Assembly (NCBI GenBank): GCA_031255495.1
Contig: JAIRSK010000020.1
Coordinates: forward strand, 13,919-77,918
Length of the DNA stretch: 64,000 bases
Direction of reading: 5' to 3'
DNA from: Endomicrobiellum devescovinae
Lineage (GTDB): Bacteria > Elusimicrobiota > Endomicrobiia > Endomicrobiales > Endomicrobiaceae
Below are positions 25,541-33,501 of this stretch, piece after piece. Each line of letters opens with the position of its first letter. The stretch's first letter is position 1. The notes under the pieces were generated by a model that made no database searches, was not told the DNA's origin, and saw only the letters and a list, made by a program, of their open reading frames with translations. The translations under genes were made by a program, and so were the position numbers.

Positions 25541-26816
25541 GTATTTTACCCTCGTAGCCTTCTTTTGTAGGCGTATAAAGTTCCACAGGATCTGTCCAAT
25601 ATTCCTGTTTGACATAATGTCCTTCAAAATCGTGTGGATACTTGTAGCCTTTTCCGTGCCCCAGCTCTTTTCTGTCAAGAGTTGCGTCTTTTAAGTGATT
25701 CGGAACGTTTCTATCTTTGCCATTTTTAACCTCCGCCAACGCATTCTCAATTGCTAAGTAAGAAGCGTTAGATTTTGGAGCGCATGCAACATAAATAGCT
25801 GCCTGAGCTAAAATAATCCTCGCTTCAGGCATACCTACAAACTCAATAGCATTAAGAGCAGAAACGGCAAGAGTCAAGGCTCTAGGATCCGCTATGCCTA
25901 CGTCTTCAGAAGCACAAATTATTATTCTTCTAGCGATAAAACGGGGATCTTCCCCAGCGGCAAGCATCTTTGCCAACCAATAAGCAGTTGCGTCAGGATC
26001 TGTTCCTCTCATTGATTTTATAAACGCCGAGATATGATCGTAGTGAGCGTCTCCTGAACGATCATAAACAACTGCTTTTTTCTGCATTGATTCTTGAGCC
26101 ACGTTTATGTCAAAAAACCTGACACCGTCCTTATTTACTTTTGTTGAAAGAACGCCTATTTCAAGAGCATTGAGAAGCTTTCTTGCATCGCCACCCGAAT
26201 TGGCAATAAGATGTTTTTTTGCTTCTTCGGACATTCTGACATTGTACTTGCCAAGACCTTTATCTTTATTATTCAGAGCCGACTCCATAATCGCATATAA
26301 AGCTTTTTGCGACAAAGAATTAAACTCAAAAACAGTGCTTCTTGAAATAATCGCCGCATTAATATAAAAAAACGGGTTTTCTGTTGTTATTCCTATTAGG
26401 GTTATGATTCCTCTTTCAACATCTGGAAGTAAAGCGTCTTGCTGAGAACGATTAAAATGATGAATTTCATCAAGCATCAAGATAGTCTTTTTACCTGATA
26501 GTTCCGACCTAGATTTAGCTGACTCTATTATTTTTCTTATGTCGGATATTCCTATAGTTACAGCATTTGCTTCTTCAAAATATGATTTTGTTTTTGAAGC
26601 TATTATTCTCGCCAATGCACTCTTTCCGCTTCCAGGTGGTCCAAAAAATATAACAGAACCAAGATTGTCGGCTTCTATGGCGCGGCGCAACAGCTTGTCG
26701 TTTCCGACAATGTTGTCCTGTCCCATAAACTCTTCAAAGCCACAAGGCGCCATTCTTGCCGCCAATGGTTTATTTTTTTGGCTTGCCGCCTCACTAAAAA
26801 AATCTGTTTGTTTCAT
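25497..26816 (-). CDS. rarA: Replication-associated recombination protein RarA/MgsA
   Basis: This is an AAA+ ATPase of the clamp-loader-related RarA family acting at stalled forks, 439 residues. Walker A is FGPPGSGKSALAR (about 46-58), Walker B is LMLDEIHHFN, sensor 1 lies in GITTENP, the arginine finger region in AIISRST, and the C-terminal tetramerisation domain contains GTDPDATAYWLAKML and PNHLKDAT. It overlaps the start of the cyclo-ligase gene. Confidence 0.94.
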   Translation of the reverse strand: MKQTDFFSEAASQKNKPLAARMAPCGFEEFMGQDNIVGNDKLLRRAIEADNLGSVIFFGPPGSGKSALARIIASKTKSYFEEANAVTIGISDIRKIIESAKSRSELSGKKTILMLDEIHHFNRSQQDALLPDVERGIITLIGITTENPFFYINAAIISRSTVFEFNSLSQKALYAIMESALNNKDKGLGKYNVRMSEEAKKHLIANSGGDARKLLNALEIGVLSTKVNKDGVRFFDINVAQESMQKKAVVYDRSGDAHYDHISAFIKSMRGTDPDATAYWLAKMLAAGEDPRFIARRIIICASEDVGIADPRALTLAVSALNAIEFVGMPEARIILAQAAIYVACAPKSNASYLAIENALAEVKNGKDRNVPNHLKDATLDRKELGHGKGYKYPHDFEGHYVKQEYWTDPVELYTPTKEGYEGKIRERLLGIRKKKSEI

Positions 26817-26824
26817 AAAATAGA

Positions 26825-26973
26825 AAAACCCGCAATGCCGTTAGTTTTAACCAGTTTAAAGCCCTCTTTGTTTAAGTGAGATACAGTGGCATAAGCCCAC
26901 GAGCATACGCTCGACTGCTGTTCTCTAAAGTTGACTTGTAGGAATAAACCGACTAAAACATCACCAACATCGC
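26825..26973 (-). ncRNA. ssrS: Candidate 6S RNA
   Basis: A roughly 150-nt gene-free stretch lies between zapA and rarA-fau, the position where 6S RNA is classically found (zapA-ssrS-ygfA). The 5' arm (TGCGATGTTGGTGATGTTTTAG, about 26973-26950, cited as two parts) pairs with the 3' arm CTAACGGCATTGCGG through a long wobble-rich closing stem interrupted by bulges. Two inner hairpins are visible: CGAGCGTATGCTCG and GTGGGCTTATGCCAC. The 3' arm ends in T5. A TATAAT at 26984-26979 sits 7 nt before the predicted 5' end; no good -35 was found. The function inferred is binding of housekeeping RNA polymerase. Confidence 0.65.
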
Positions 26974-26992
26974 AGATTATTATAAAAATATT

Positions 26993-27283
26993 TCAATTCG
27001 CGTAATCGGACTCGTCAAGTTGCCTAATTAGGTCTCTAATTTTCTTATCATAATTATTTGAAATACTTTCTTGCAAATCTCTTAATTTAAGCAGTTCTGC
27101 CGCTATTTTCACAGCGGTTAAAGCCGCTATTTTCTGCGTGTCGGGCACATTAAAATTCTCTTTTTTTACTTCAATCCACTGCTCATTTACAAAATTTACG
27201 ACCCTGTTAAAACTCAATTCATCTAAATTGTCTATATTAAATTCTATATCTCTTCCCATTATTCTTTCGCGGGTAGTAGCCAT
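26993..27283 (-). CDS. zapA: Cell division protein ZapA
   Basis: ZapA is a small FtsZ-ring stabiliser. An N-terminal beta-rich part (the family's IMGRDIEFNID strand pair) is followed by helices that form the tetramerisation coiled coil (KIAALTAVKIAAELLKLRDLQESI). The ATG at 27283 (MATTRERIMGRD) is chosen rather than upstream MIRQG, giving 96 residues, about the family length. It begins 1 nt after the stop of the coiled-coil gene upstream. Confidence 0.82.
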   Translation of the reverse strand: MATTRERIMGRDIEFNIDNLDELSFNRVVNFVNEQWIEVKKENFNVPDTQKIAALTAVKIAAELLKLRDLQESISNNYDKKIRDLIRQLDESDYAN

Positions 27284-27284
27284 A

Positions 27285-27515
27285 TTACGAAACCCTTGCC
27301 GTATCAATCTTTTTCATTATTCTTTCTACTCTAGAGACTGTTTCTTTTGCGTTTCTTTTTAATGCCGCATATTCGCTTACAATGCTCCTATTGCGTTCAT
27401 TTTCTTTTCTCAAATATTCAACTTCCAACTTTAATTTATGGTTTTCATTCGTAAATTTTTTTAAATTTTCAGCTGCTTTTCTAACTTTAACAGCTAAAAT
27501 TTCAATATTTTCCAT
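27285..27515 (-). CDS. ZapB-like coiled-coil protein
   Basis: The 76-residue protein is almost entirely heptad coiled coil (about 5-70) with no signal or membrane segment. Sequence similarity alone does not identify such a protein. Its size, the KLKLEVEYLRKENERNR pattern and its position directly before zapA suggest a ZapB-type partner that joins ZapA at the division ring. The name is therefore contextual. Confidence 0.6.
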   Translation of the reverse strand: MENIEILAVKVRKAAENLKKFTNENHKLKLEVEYLRKENERNRSIVSEYAALKRNAKETVSRVERIMKKIDTARVS

Positions 27516-27626
27516 GCCAATATTCTATAAATTGCCCTAATGAATGTCAATGCGTTATTTTATATTTATGAAACATTTATATATGCCTAATCTTCCAGTT
27601 AGAACCTAAAAATTTATATATAAAAT

Positions 27627-27665
27627 AAAAAACGAACGGACAAAGTATATTATCCGTTCGTTTTA
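27627..27665 (-). terminator. Terminator of the por operon
   Basis: A perfect AAACGAACGGA/TCCGTTCGTTT stem has a 12-nt loop. On the minus strand it runs into TTTTTTATTTT. It lies 26 nt past the porB stop, and the inverted T tract on the plus strand is shorter. Confidence 0.85.
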
Positions 27666-27690
27666 AATATTGAAATTTACTAATAAAAAT

Positions 27691-28626
27691 CTATGCCTGA
27701 CAGCCTGCTGAAGCTTTACGTTGCAAAAGCTCCCAACTGTTGTCAACATTTTTCTGAATAGCTTCAAGAATTGGAGCATTCTCAGGCTTGAAAAGATGTT
27801 TGAATCTACCCTGAGGCTTTAAGAACTCCGTTACAGGTTTCTTTTCTTTGGGCATAACGTTTATTTTGTAAACACCATACTCAACTTCAAAAGAAGGCCA
27901 AATACAGGTTTCAACAGCAAGTCTTGCAAGAGACATTGTATCTTCAGGCTTATAGTTCCAGCCCAGTCTGCATGGCGTCAAAATATTTATAAACGACGAG
28001 CCGTCTATTGATAAAGCTTTTTGTACTTTTGTTATAAAGTCGTTCCAGTTTCCAACATACGCTTGAGCGACATAAGGAATATTATGAGCTACCATTATCT
28101 GTGTTAAATCTTTTTTGTTCTGCTCTTTTCCTTGGTGGGCTTTTCCAGCGGGAGCTGTGGTTGTATGCGCACCGAGAGGCGTTGCTCCAGATCTCTGTAT
28201 GCCAGTGTTCATATATGCTTCGTTGTTGTAGCATATATAAAGCATTCTATGCCCTCTTTCCATAGCTCCTGATAAAGACTGCAAACCTATATCGTACGTG
28301 CCGCCGTCACCGCCAAATGCAATAAATCTGATATCTTCCGTTATTTTTCCCTGCTTCTTTAAACTTCTGTAAGCTGTTTCTATACCGCTACATGTCGCCG
28401 CAGAATTTTCAAAAGCACTGTGAAAAAAGGAATTTTTCCAAGCCGTATAGGGGAAGATAGTAGTAGAAACTTCCAAACAACCAGTCGCACTGGTAACAAC
28501 GACCGGCGTGTTCCCTACAGCTATCATAGCCTGTCTAGCGACTATACCTGCTCCGCAACCTGCACAAAGACGATGTCCGCCTGTTACACGTTCCGGATTT
28601 TTACTCAAATCTTTTAAATTTGCCAT
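27691..28626 (-). CDS. porB: Pyruvate:ferredoxin oxidoreductase beta subunit
   Basis: This is the TPP-binding catalytic subunit of a 2-oxoacid:ferredoxin oxidoreductase that oxidises pyruvate to acetyl-CoA and CO2. The 311 residues show cluster cysteines in RLCAGCGAG and SATGCLEV, the TPP motif FGGDGGTYDIG and the NNEAYMNTGIQRSG loop typical of pyruvate enzymes, with a further Cys in LTPCRLGW. It is the last gene of porGDAB and ends at a strong terminator. Pyruvate specificity is inferred from the family pattern. Confidence 0.93.
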   Translation of the reverse strand: MANLKDLSKNPERVTGGHRLCAGCGAGIVARQAMIAVGNTPVVVTSATGCLEVSTTIFPYTAWKNSFFHSAFENSAATCSGIETAYRSLKKQGKITEDIRFIAFGGDGGTYDIGLQSLSGAMERGHRMLYICYNNEAYMNTGIQRSGATPLGAHTTTAPAGKAHQGKEQNKKDLTQIMVAHNIPYVAQAYVGNWNDFITKVQKALSIDGSSFINILTPCRLGWNYKPEDTMSLARLAVETCIWPSFEVEYGVYKINVMPKEKKPVTEFLKPQGRFKHLFKPENAPILEAIQKNVDNSWELLQRKASAGCQA

Positions 28627-28662
28627 TTTATATCTCCTAAAAGCTTAAGCTTTTAAAGCTTT

Positions 28663-29868
28663 CTATTTCTTTCTTACGTTTATATATTCTACTTGATTAG
28701 CTGGATTTTGGGCTCCTGAAGCTATCTTGTCAAGAGTCTCATAAACCTCAGATATATGCTTAGTATTGATTTCTCTTCCGCCAAGTCCATAAACATAATT
28801 TACAACTTTAGGGGTTGTAACTCCTGCAGCGTACAAAGAGGACACAACATCCGCATGTAGAGGAGCAAAAGCTCCCGAGCAAGAATCAGCTCTATCCAAC
28901 ACAGCTATAGCTTTTACATGAGCCAAATCTTTGGCAATCTGTTCCGTTGGGAAAGGTCTGAAAACTCTTATTTTCAAAAGACCGGCTTTAATACCTTTTT
29001 CTCTTAATTCGTTTACAACAACTTTTGCAGTTCCAGCTGTTGATCCGATAACTACTATTGCAATTTCAGCGTCGTCAAGCATAAATTTCTCATACATTTC
29101 ATACTTACGTCCAAACGTTTTCTCAAAGTCTTTGGCTACGTTTAAGATTATGTCTTTTGAGTCTCTCATAGCTTGAGCAAGCTGGTATCTATGTTCAAAG
29201 TAATAGTCTTGCAAGTCAATTGAACCTAAAGTGTAAGGCTTTTTGGTGTCCAATAAGTATCTTTCAGGCTTATACTCACCTACAAAAGCTTTTACATCAG
29301 CGTCTGGATAGAGCTCTACTACTTCCATACAGTGAGAAATAATAAATCCATCGGTCGTTACAAGCGTAGGAAGTTTTGCCTTTTCAGCAATTCTTGTAGC
29401 TTGAATCATATTGTCATAAGCCTCTTGAGAATTTTCTGAATAAATTTGAATCCAGCCTGAATCTCTTGCACCCATTGTATCTGACTGGTCGCCGTGAATA
29501 TTAAGAGGAGCGGAAATCGCTCTGTTAACTTCTGCCATAACTATAGGAAGCCTCAATCCCGAAGCGATGTAGAGCATTTCCCACATAAGGCATAATCCTT
29601 GCGAAGAAGTACCAGTCATAGCTCTAGCTCCAGCTGCAGAAGCCGCTATAGTCGCTGACATTGCAGAATGTTCGCTTTCAACAGCTACATACTCGCTTTT
29701 TACAACGCCATCTGCGACAAACTGTGAGAATATCTGCACAATTTCTGTCGCAGGGGTTATAGGATACGCCGCTACTACATCCGGCTCTATTTGGCGCATT
29801 GCTTCCGCCATAACTTCGTTGCCTGTTTTTGCAACAAGTTTACCTTTTGAAAAAACTGTCTTTATCAT
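28663..29868 (-). CDS. porA: Pyruvate:ferredoxin oxidoreductase alpha subunit
   Basis: This is the pyrimidine-binding and substrate subunit, 401 residues. It carries the AYPITPATEIVQ motif, SEHSAMSATIAASAAGARAMTGTSSQG and the HGDQSDTMGARDSGWIQ loop that marks PorA. A C-terminal transketolase-C-like domain (about 255-360) holds GSTAGTAKVVV. It lies between porD and porB with gaps of about 37 nt. Confidence 0.94.
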   Translation of the reverse strand: MIKTVFSKGKLVAKTGNEVMAEAMRQIEPDVVAAYPITPATEIVQIFSQFVADGVVKSEYVAVESEHSAMSATIAASAAGARAMTGTSSQGLCLMWEMLYIASGLRLPIVMAEVNRAISAPLNIHGDQSDTMGARDSGWIQIYSENSQEAYDNMIQATRIAEKAKLPTLVTTDGFIISHCMEVVELYPDADVKAFVGEYKPERYLLDTKKPYTLGSIDLQDYYFEHRYQLAQAMRDSKDIILNVAKDFEKTFGRKYEMYEKFMLDDAEIAIVVIGSTAGTAKVVVNELREKGIKAGLLKIRVFRPFPTEQIAKDLAHVKAIAVLDRADSCSGAFAPLHADVVSSLYAAGVTTPKVVNYVYGLGGREINTKHISEVYETLDKIASGAQNPANQVEYINVRKK

Positions 29869-29905
29869 TTCATTTAACCCCTTGAGGCAAAAAGCCTCTT
29901 AATAA

Positions 29906-30223
29906 TTATTTCTTTTCTTGTTCCATTGTAATAGCTTGAACTTTAACGGGACATTCTTTAGAGCAAATTCCGCAACCCTTGCAGTGATCGTAATCTATCC
30001 CCGTGACAACTGTTCCTTTTTTTTCGTCTGGAGCAATTTTTATGGAAGCATCAGGGCATGAAATCCAACAAGTTAAGCAATGTATGCACTTATCTTTGTT
30101 CCATACAGGTCTTATTGAACGCCAGCTCCCAGTATCAAAAGCTGTGGCTGTTCCCGGTTCTACATAATCCCCAACGGGGAGTTCCGCAGCAGTCAATTTT
30201 TTATTAGTACTTTCTTTATTCAC
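29906..30223 (-). CDS. porD: Pyruvate:ferredoxin oxidoreductase delta subunit (2x4Fe-4S ferredoxin)
   Basis: This electron-transfer subunit of 105 residues has two cluster motifs, CIHCLTCWISCP and CKGCGICSKECP, enough for two [4Fe-4S] centres. The N-terminal stretch with DTGSWRSIRPVWNKDKC is the usual PorD lead-in. The GTG start has GGAGG 6 nt upstream. It relays electrons from PorB to ferredoxin. Confidence 0.93.
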   Translation of the reverse strand: MNKESTNKKLTAAELPVGDYVEPGTATAFDTGSWRSIRPVWNKDKCIHCLTCWISCPDASIKIAPDEKKGTVVTGIDYDHCKGCGICSKECPVKVQAITMEQEKK

Positions 30224-30268
30224 TTTATTCCTCCAAGGAGCAAAAGGCTCCCTATAGTATTTTTAAAT

Positions 30269-30850
30269 TTAACGGCTTTTTACTTCGTCAAAAGCGCGTT
30301 TTATAGATGAAAGATTCCCATCTATAACTTCAGGTTTGTGTCTGAATTTTGCCATAAGTTTACCTTTTGTATCTTCAAGAACACCGTTAATATCAAGTGT
30401 TCCTATTACTTTGACTAAAGCTCCAAGCATAGGCGTATTTGGTATGTCTTTTCCTATTGTTTCACGGGCTATTTGGCTTGCATTTACAACATAAACCTGA
30501 TTTGCATCAATTCCGAGCTTTTTAGCAATTTCATCTGAGCTGAAAGAAGTATTTACTATAACTTTGCCGGTAGTTCCTATACCGTCTGTAACCGGCACTG
30601 ATTCCATAAGAGAAGGATCCAATATAACAACATAGTTGGGATTTGTAACGCCTGAATGAATTGTTATAGGGTCTTCGCTTACTCTATTGAAAGACTGAAC
30701 TGGCGCTCCCATTCTCTCCGGACCGTATTCAGGAAAAGCCTGAATATACTTACCTGTTGCTAAAACAGCTTCGGCAAATAAAAGCGCTGCTGTTTTTGCG
30801 CCTTGTCCGCCGCGTCCGTGCCAACGGACTTCAATCATTTTTGCTGACAT
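30269..30850 (-). CDS. porG: Pyruvate:ferredoxin oxidoreductase gamma subunit
   Basis: This is the first gene of porGDAB, 193 residues. The family start IEVRWHGRGGQGAKTAA is followed by FPEYGPERMGAPVQSFNR and a central DPSLM strand. It forms part of the four-subunit enzyme with PorD, PorA and PorB. AAGGAG lies 8 nt before the ATG. About 120 nt separate it from recR upstream, with only weak promoter-like sequence. Confidence 0.93.
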   Translation of the reverse strand: MSAKMIEVRWHGRGGQGAKTAALLFAEAVLATGKYIQAFPEYGPERMGAPVQSFNRVSEDPITIHSGVTNPNYVVILDPSLMESVPVTDGIGTTGKVIVNTSFSSDEIAKKLGIDANQVYVVNASQIARETIGKDIPNTPMLGALVKVIGTLDINGVLEDTKGKLMAKFRHKPEVIDGNLSSIKRAFDEVKSR

Positions 30851-30974
30851 TTTTATGCTCCTTTATTGAGAAGTAAAAAGCAAACAACGACATCAGATTA
30901 AGCTTATTTAAAGCTCTTTTCCAATCTCGCTTCTTCTTTTTACACTAATTAATTTTGAGTTTAAAGAACACTCT

Positions 30975-31571
30975 TTACATCTCTTTGCGACCTGCAATTG
31001 CACGTGAAATAGTTACCTCATCGGCATATTCAATATCCCCGCCAACGGGTAAACCATATCCAAGCCTTGTTACTTTAATACCTAGTTTTTTTATAAGTTC
31101 CGCGAGGTAAACTGCAGTCATTTCGCCTTTAGAATCGGTATCGGTAGCAATTATTACCTCACTAATGTTATCACTTTTTAGTCGTTTTATCAAATTGTCA
31201 ATTCTTATATCATCAGGACCTACTGCATCTAAAGGAGACAACGCTCCGCCAAGAACAAAATAGAGACCTTTATAATCCTTAACTTTGCTTACTGCTATTA
31301 AATCTTGAGGAGTTTCAACTACGCAAACAGTATTGCGATCTCTTGCTGAATCAGAACATACAGGACATGGGTCATGTTCACTTAGGTTATAGCAAATGCT
31401 ACAACTTTTCATTGTCTGCCTTGCTTTGAGTATAGAATCTACAAGCCTGCTTACCTCATTCTCTGACATCTTTAATATATGATAACTTAAGCGTTCTGCC
31501 ATTTTTGGTCCTACTCCCGGCATCCTTTTTATTATTTCAATCATTCTTTCTATGGATTGAGGTCTGTTCAT
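30975..31571 (-). CDS. recR: Recombination mediator RecR
   Basis: RecR is the ring-forming partner of RecO and RecF in loading RecA at gaps. The 198 residues carry a helix-hairpin-helix at the N terminus (RMPGVGPKMAERLSYHIL), a C4 zinc finger (CSICYNLSEHDPCPVC), a Toprim domain (IIATDTDSKGEMTAVYLAEL) and the C-terminal TRLGYGLPVGGDIEYAD Walker-B-like motif. It follows dnaX by 1 nt, the usual dnaX-recR pairing, although the common ybaB in between is absent. Confidence 0.96.
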   Translation of the reverse strand: MNRPQSIERMIEIIKRMPGVGPKMAERLSYHILKMSENEVSRLVDSILKARQTMKSCSICYNLSEHDPCPVCSDSARDRNTVCVVETPQDLIAVSKVKDYKGLYFVLGGALSPLDAVGPDDIRIDNLIKRLKSDNISEVIIATDTDSKGEMTAVYLAELIKKLGIKVTRLGYGLPVGGDIEYADEVTISRAIAGRKEM

Positions 31572-31572
31572 A

Positions 31573-33192
31573 TTATTTATTGTCCGTGATCTTTTTAGCG
31601 GTAGATTTAAACTTCTTAGCTATATCTTCTATGTGTTTTGGCACAGCTGTCTTTGCCGTTTCTTTTAAATCTTCTTTAATTGTATATTCAACGGGAGATA
31701 TAGGTTTTGCCTCTTTTACTACTATGTCTTCTTGCTTGTTTGGCAAAGCGTTTTTTTCAATCATAACTTTAATTTTTACATTTATTCCTGTCTTTCTTTG
31801 GAACAATTTTGTAATCTGCTCTTGGAATCCCATGATGCCTTCGTAGTCAAACTGTCCAGTAACAGACAACTGTATAGACGCATCGCCAGTAACCTTAATT
31901 ACAGCCTTTTTTAAAGACTGCGCTGTAAGAGGATGTTTTTTCATTATTTCAGTAACCAATTCGTCCCATACGCTTATTAAGTCGGCAGTCGCAGCAACGT
32001 TGTAACTTTCTTTTATCTCTGCTTGTTCAGTCGCGGAGCTTTCAAAACTGCTTTCCTTATTAATAGCATTCTTTTCAAGTTCGGCGATTCTATTTATAAG
32101 CTCACCAACGTTATAATAAGGTTCAGACATTTTAAGCAAATACATTTCAAGAAGAATTCTCGGCTGGTCATGCCAACGCATCTCTTCCAAAGCTTTTGAC
32201 AACAAATTGTTCATTCTTATATGGCGTGAAACCGTGAACAAACTCTTTTGAATTTCAAAAAGTTTTTTATCTTCTGTAGAAATTTCCGCTACTTCTGGAT
32301 TTATCAAGTAAATCATAACTTGTCTTAAGTGGTCTCGCAGATCTCTTGCAAACTGCAAAATATTATATCCATCATCGTTAATTTCCTTGACGATTTTTAA
32401 AATAGCTTGAATATCGCCTTTGGCAATATTTTCAGTAACCAAAGCAATTATATCTTTTGGAAGAAGACCAAGAAGCCCTCTTATATATTCGCCTGTTATC
32501 TTTCCTGAATTTGAAGATACTGCTTGGTCTAATAAACTTAAGGCATCTCTCATAGAACCGCCAGAAGATGCGGTAATAATACTTAAAGCGTCAGAATCTA
32601 TATCAAAACCTTCTTTTTGAGCGATGTTTTGTATAGCTGAAGCCATTTCTGAAGCAGATATAAGTTTAAATCTATATTTTTGACACCTTGAAAGAATAGT
32701 AACTGGAATTTTATGCTGCTCGGTAGTAGCCATTATAAAAATTACATGGGCAGGGGGCTCTTCCAAAGTTTTAAGGAGTGCATTGAACGCCTGAGTAGTT
32801 ATCTGATGCGCTTCGTCTATAATATAAATCTTGTAATTTGAGTGAGCGCTTGCAAACTTTACGTTCTCTCTTAACGCTCTTATTTCGTCTATACCATTGT
32901 TTGACGCACCATCTATTTCTAATACGTCAACGCTTGAGCTTTTTGAAACTTCAAGACAGTTTTCGCAAATGCCGCAAGGAATAGCAGTAGGACCATTTTT
33001 GCAGTTTAACGCTTTGGCAAGTATCCTTGCCATAGTTGTTTTCCCACAGCCTCTGGGACCGCTAAACAAATAAGCATGCGATATTCTTTTTTCAGAAATA
33101 GCGTTTTTAAGAGTTTGGGAAATATGGTCCTGCCCTATGACTTCGTCAAAGTTTTGAGGTCTGAATTTTCTTGCTAATCCAAGGTATGACAT
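31573..33192 (-). CDS. dnaX: DNA polymerase III subunit gamma/tau
   Basis: This is the clamp-loader ATPase subunit. Walker A is FSGPRGCGKTTMAR, a four-Cys zinc module follows (CKNGPTAIPCGICENC), Walker B is IYIIDEAHQI and sensor 1 is MATTEQHKIP. The C-terminal part after about residue 380 is less conserved and Lys-rich near the end, as in tau. The start is at ATG 33192 (MSYLGLARKFRPQ), the conserved family beginning, rather than 11 codons upstream; AGGTG lies 6 nt before it. That gives 539 residues. Confidence 0.95.
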   Translation of the reverse strand: MSYLGLARKFRPQNFDEVIGQDHISQTLKNAISEKRISHAYLFSGPRGCGKTTMARILAKALNCKNGPTAIPCGICENCLEVSKSSSVDVLEIDGASNNGIDEIRALRENVKFASAHSNYKIYIIDEAHQITTQAFNALLKTLEEPPAHVIFIMATTEQHKIPVTILSRCQKYRFKLISASEMASAIQNIAQKEGFDIDSDALSIITASSGGSMRDALSLLDQAVSSNSGKITGEYIRGLLGLLPKDIIALVTENIAKGDIQAILKIVKEINDDGYNILQFARDLRDHLRQVMIYLINPEVAEISTEDKKLFEIQKSLFTVSRHIRMNNLLSKALEEMRWHDQPRILLEMYLLKMSEPYYNVGELINRIAELEKNAINKESSFESSATEQAEIKESYNVAATADLISVWDELVTEIMKKHPLTAQSLKKAVIKVTGDASIQLSVTGQFDYEGIMGFQEQITKLFQRKTGINVKIKVMIEKNALPNKQEDIVVKEAKPISPVEYTIKEDLKETAKTAVPKHIEDIAKKFKSTAKKITDNK

Positions 33193-33355
33193 GTATGACA
33201 CCTTTAACAGCGGTAATAAAAACAAAAAAATTACTGTGTTTTAAGTTTAGCAAATATAGGACTTTTATTACAATTTTTTGCAATTTTTTTACACAAGAAA
33301 GCATTTTTAATAAAAATATGCGCCTCAGTTTTTTGTTGGGGCACCAAATATAATT

Positions 33356-33384
33356 TTGACACAGATACGTTTTTTGTGTAGAAT
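33356..33384 (+). promoter_or_regulatory. Sigma-70 promoter of the plus-strand glycan cassette
   Basis: A perfect -35 TTGACA (33356-33361), 17-nt spacer and -10 TAGAAT (33379-33384) give a predicted start near 33391. The leader before the first gene is about 110 nt. It is oriented away from dnaX. Confidence 0.8.
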
Positions 33385-33501
33385 TTCTTTCGTTATCTTA
33401 ATCTTACGCGTTTTTCTAATTTTTAACTTTTTAGAGAAACTTTGGATCATCTCAAAAAACTTTTCTTTTTGTTTCTAAGTCAATTATAAAAAGAGGTTCT
33501 C

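Noticed and set aside
25541..25678. Longer N terminus for the cyclo-ligase gene
   Set aside because: It would overlap rarA by about 180 nt with non-conserved sequence; GTG 25540 with GAGGG upstream gives the family length.
33226..33501. SRP RNA or tRNA upstream of dnaX
   Set aside because: Such RNAs are common there in other bacteria, but no cloverleaf or SRP Alu-like or GGAA tetraloop structure was visible; only the divergent promoter was found.
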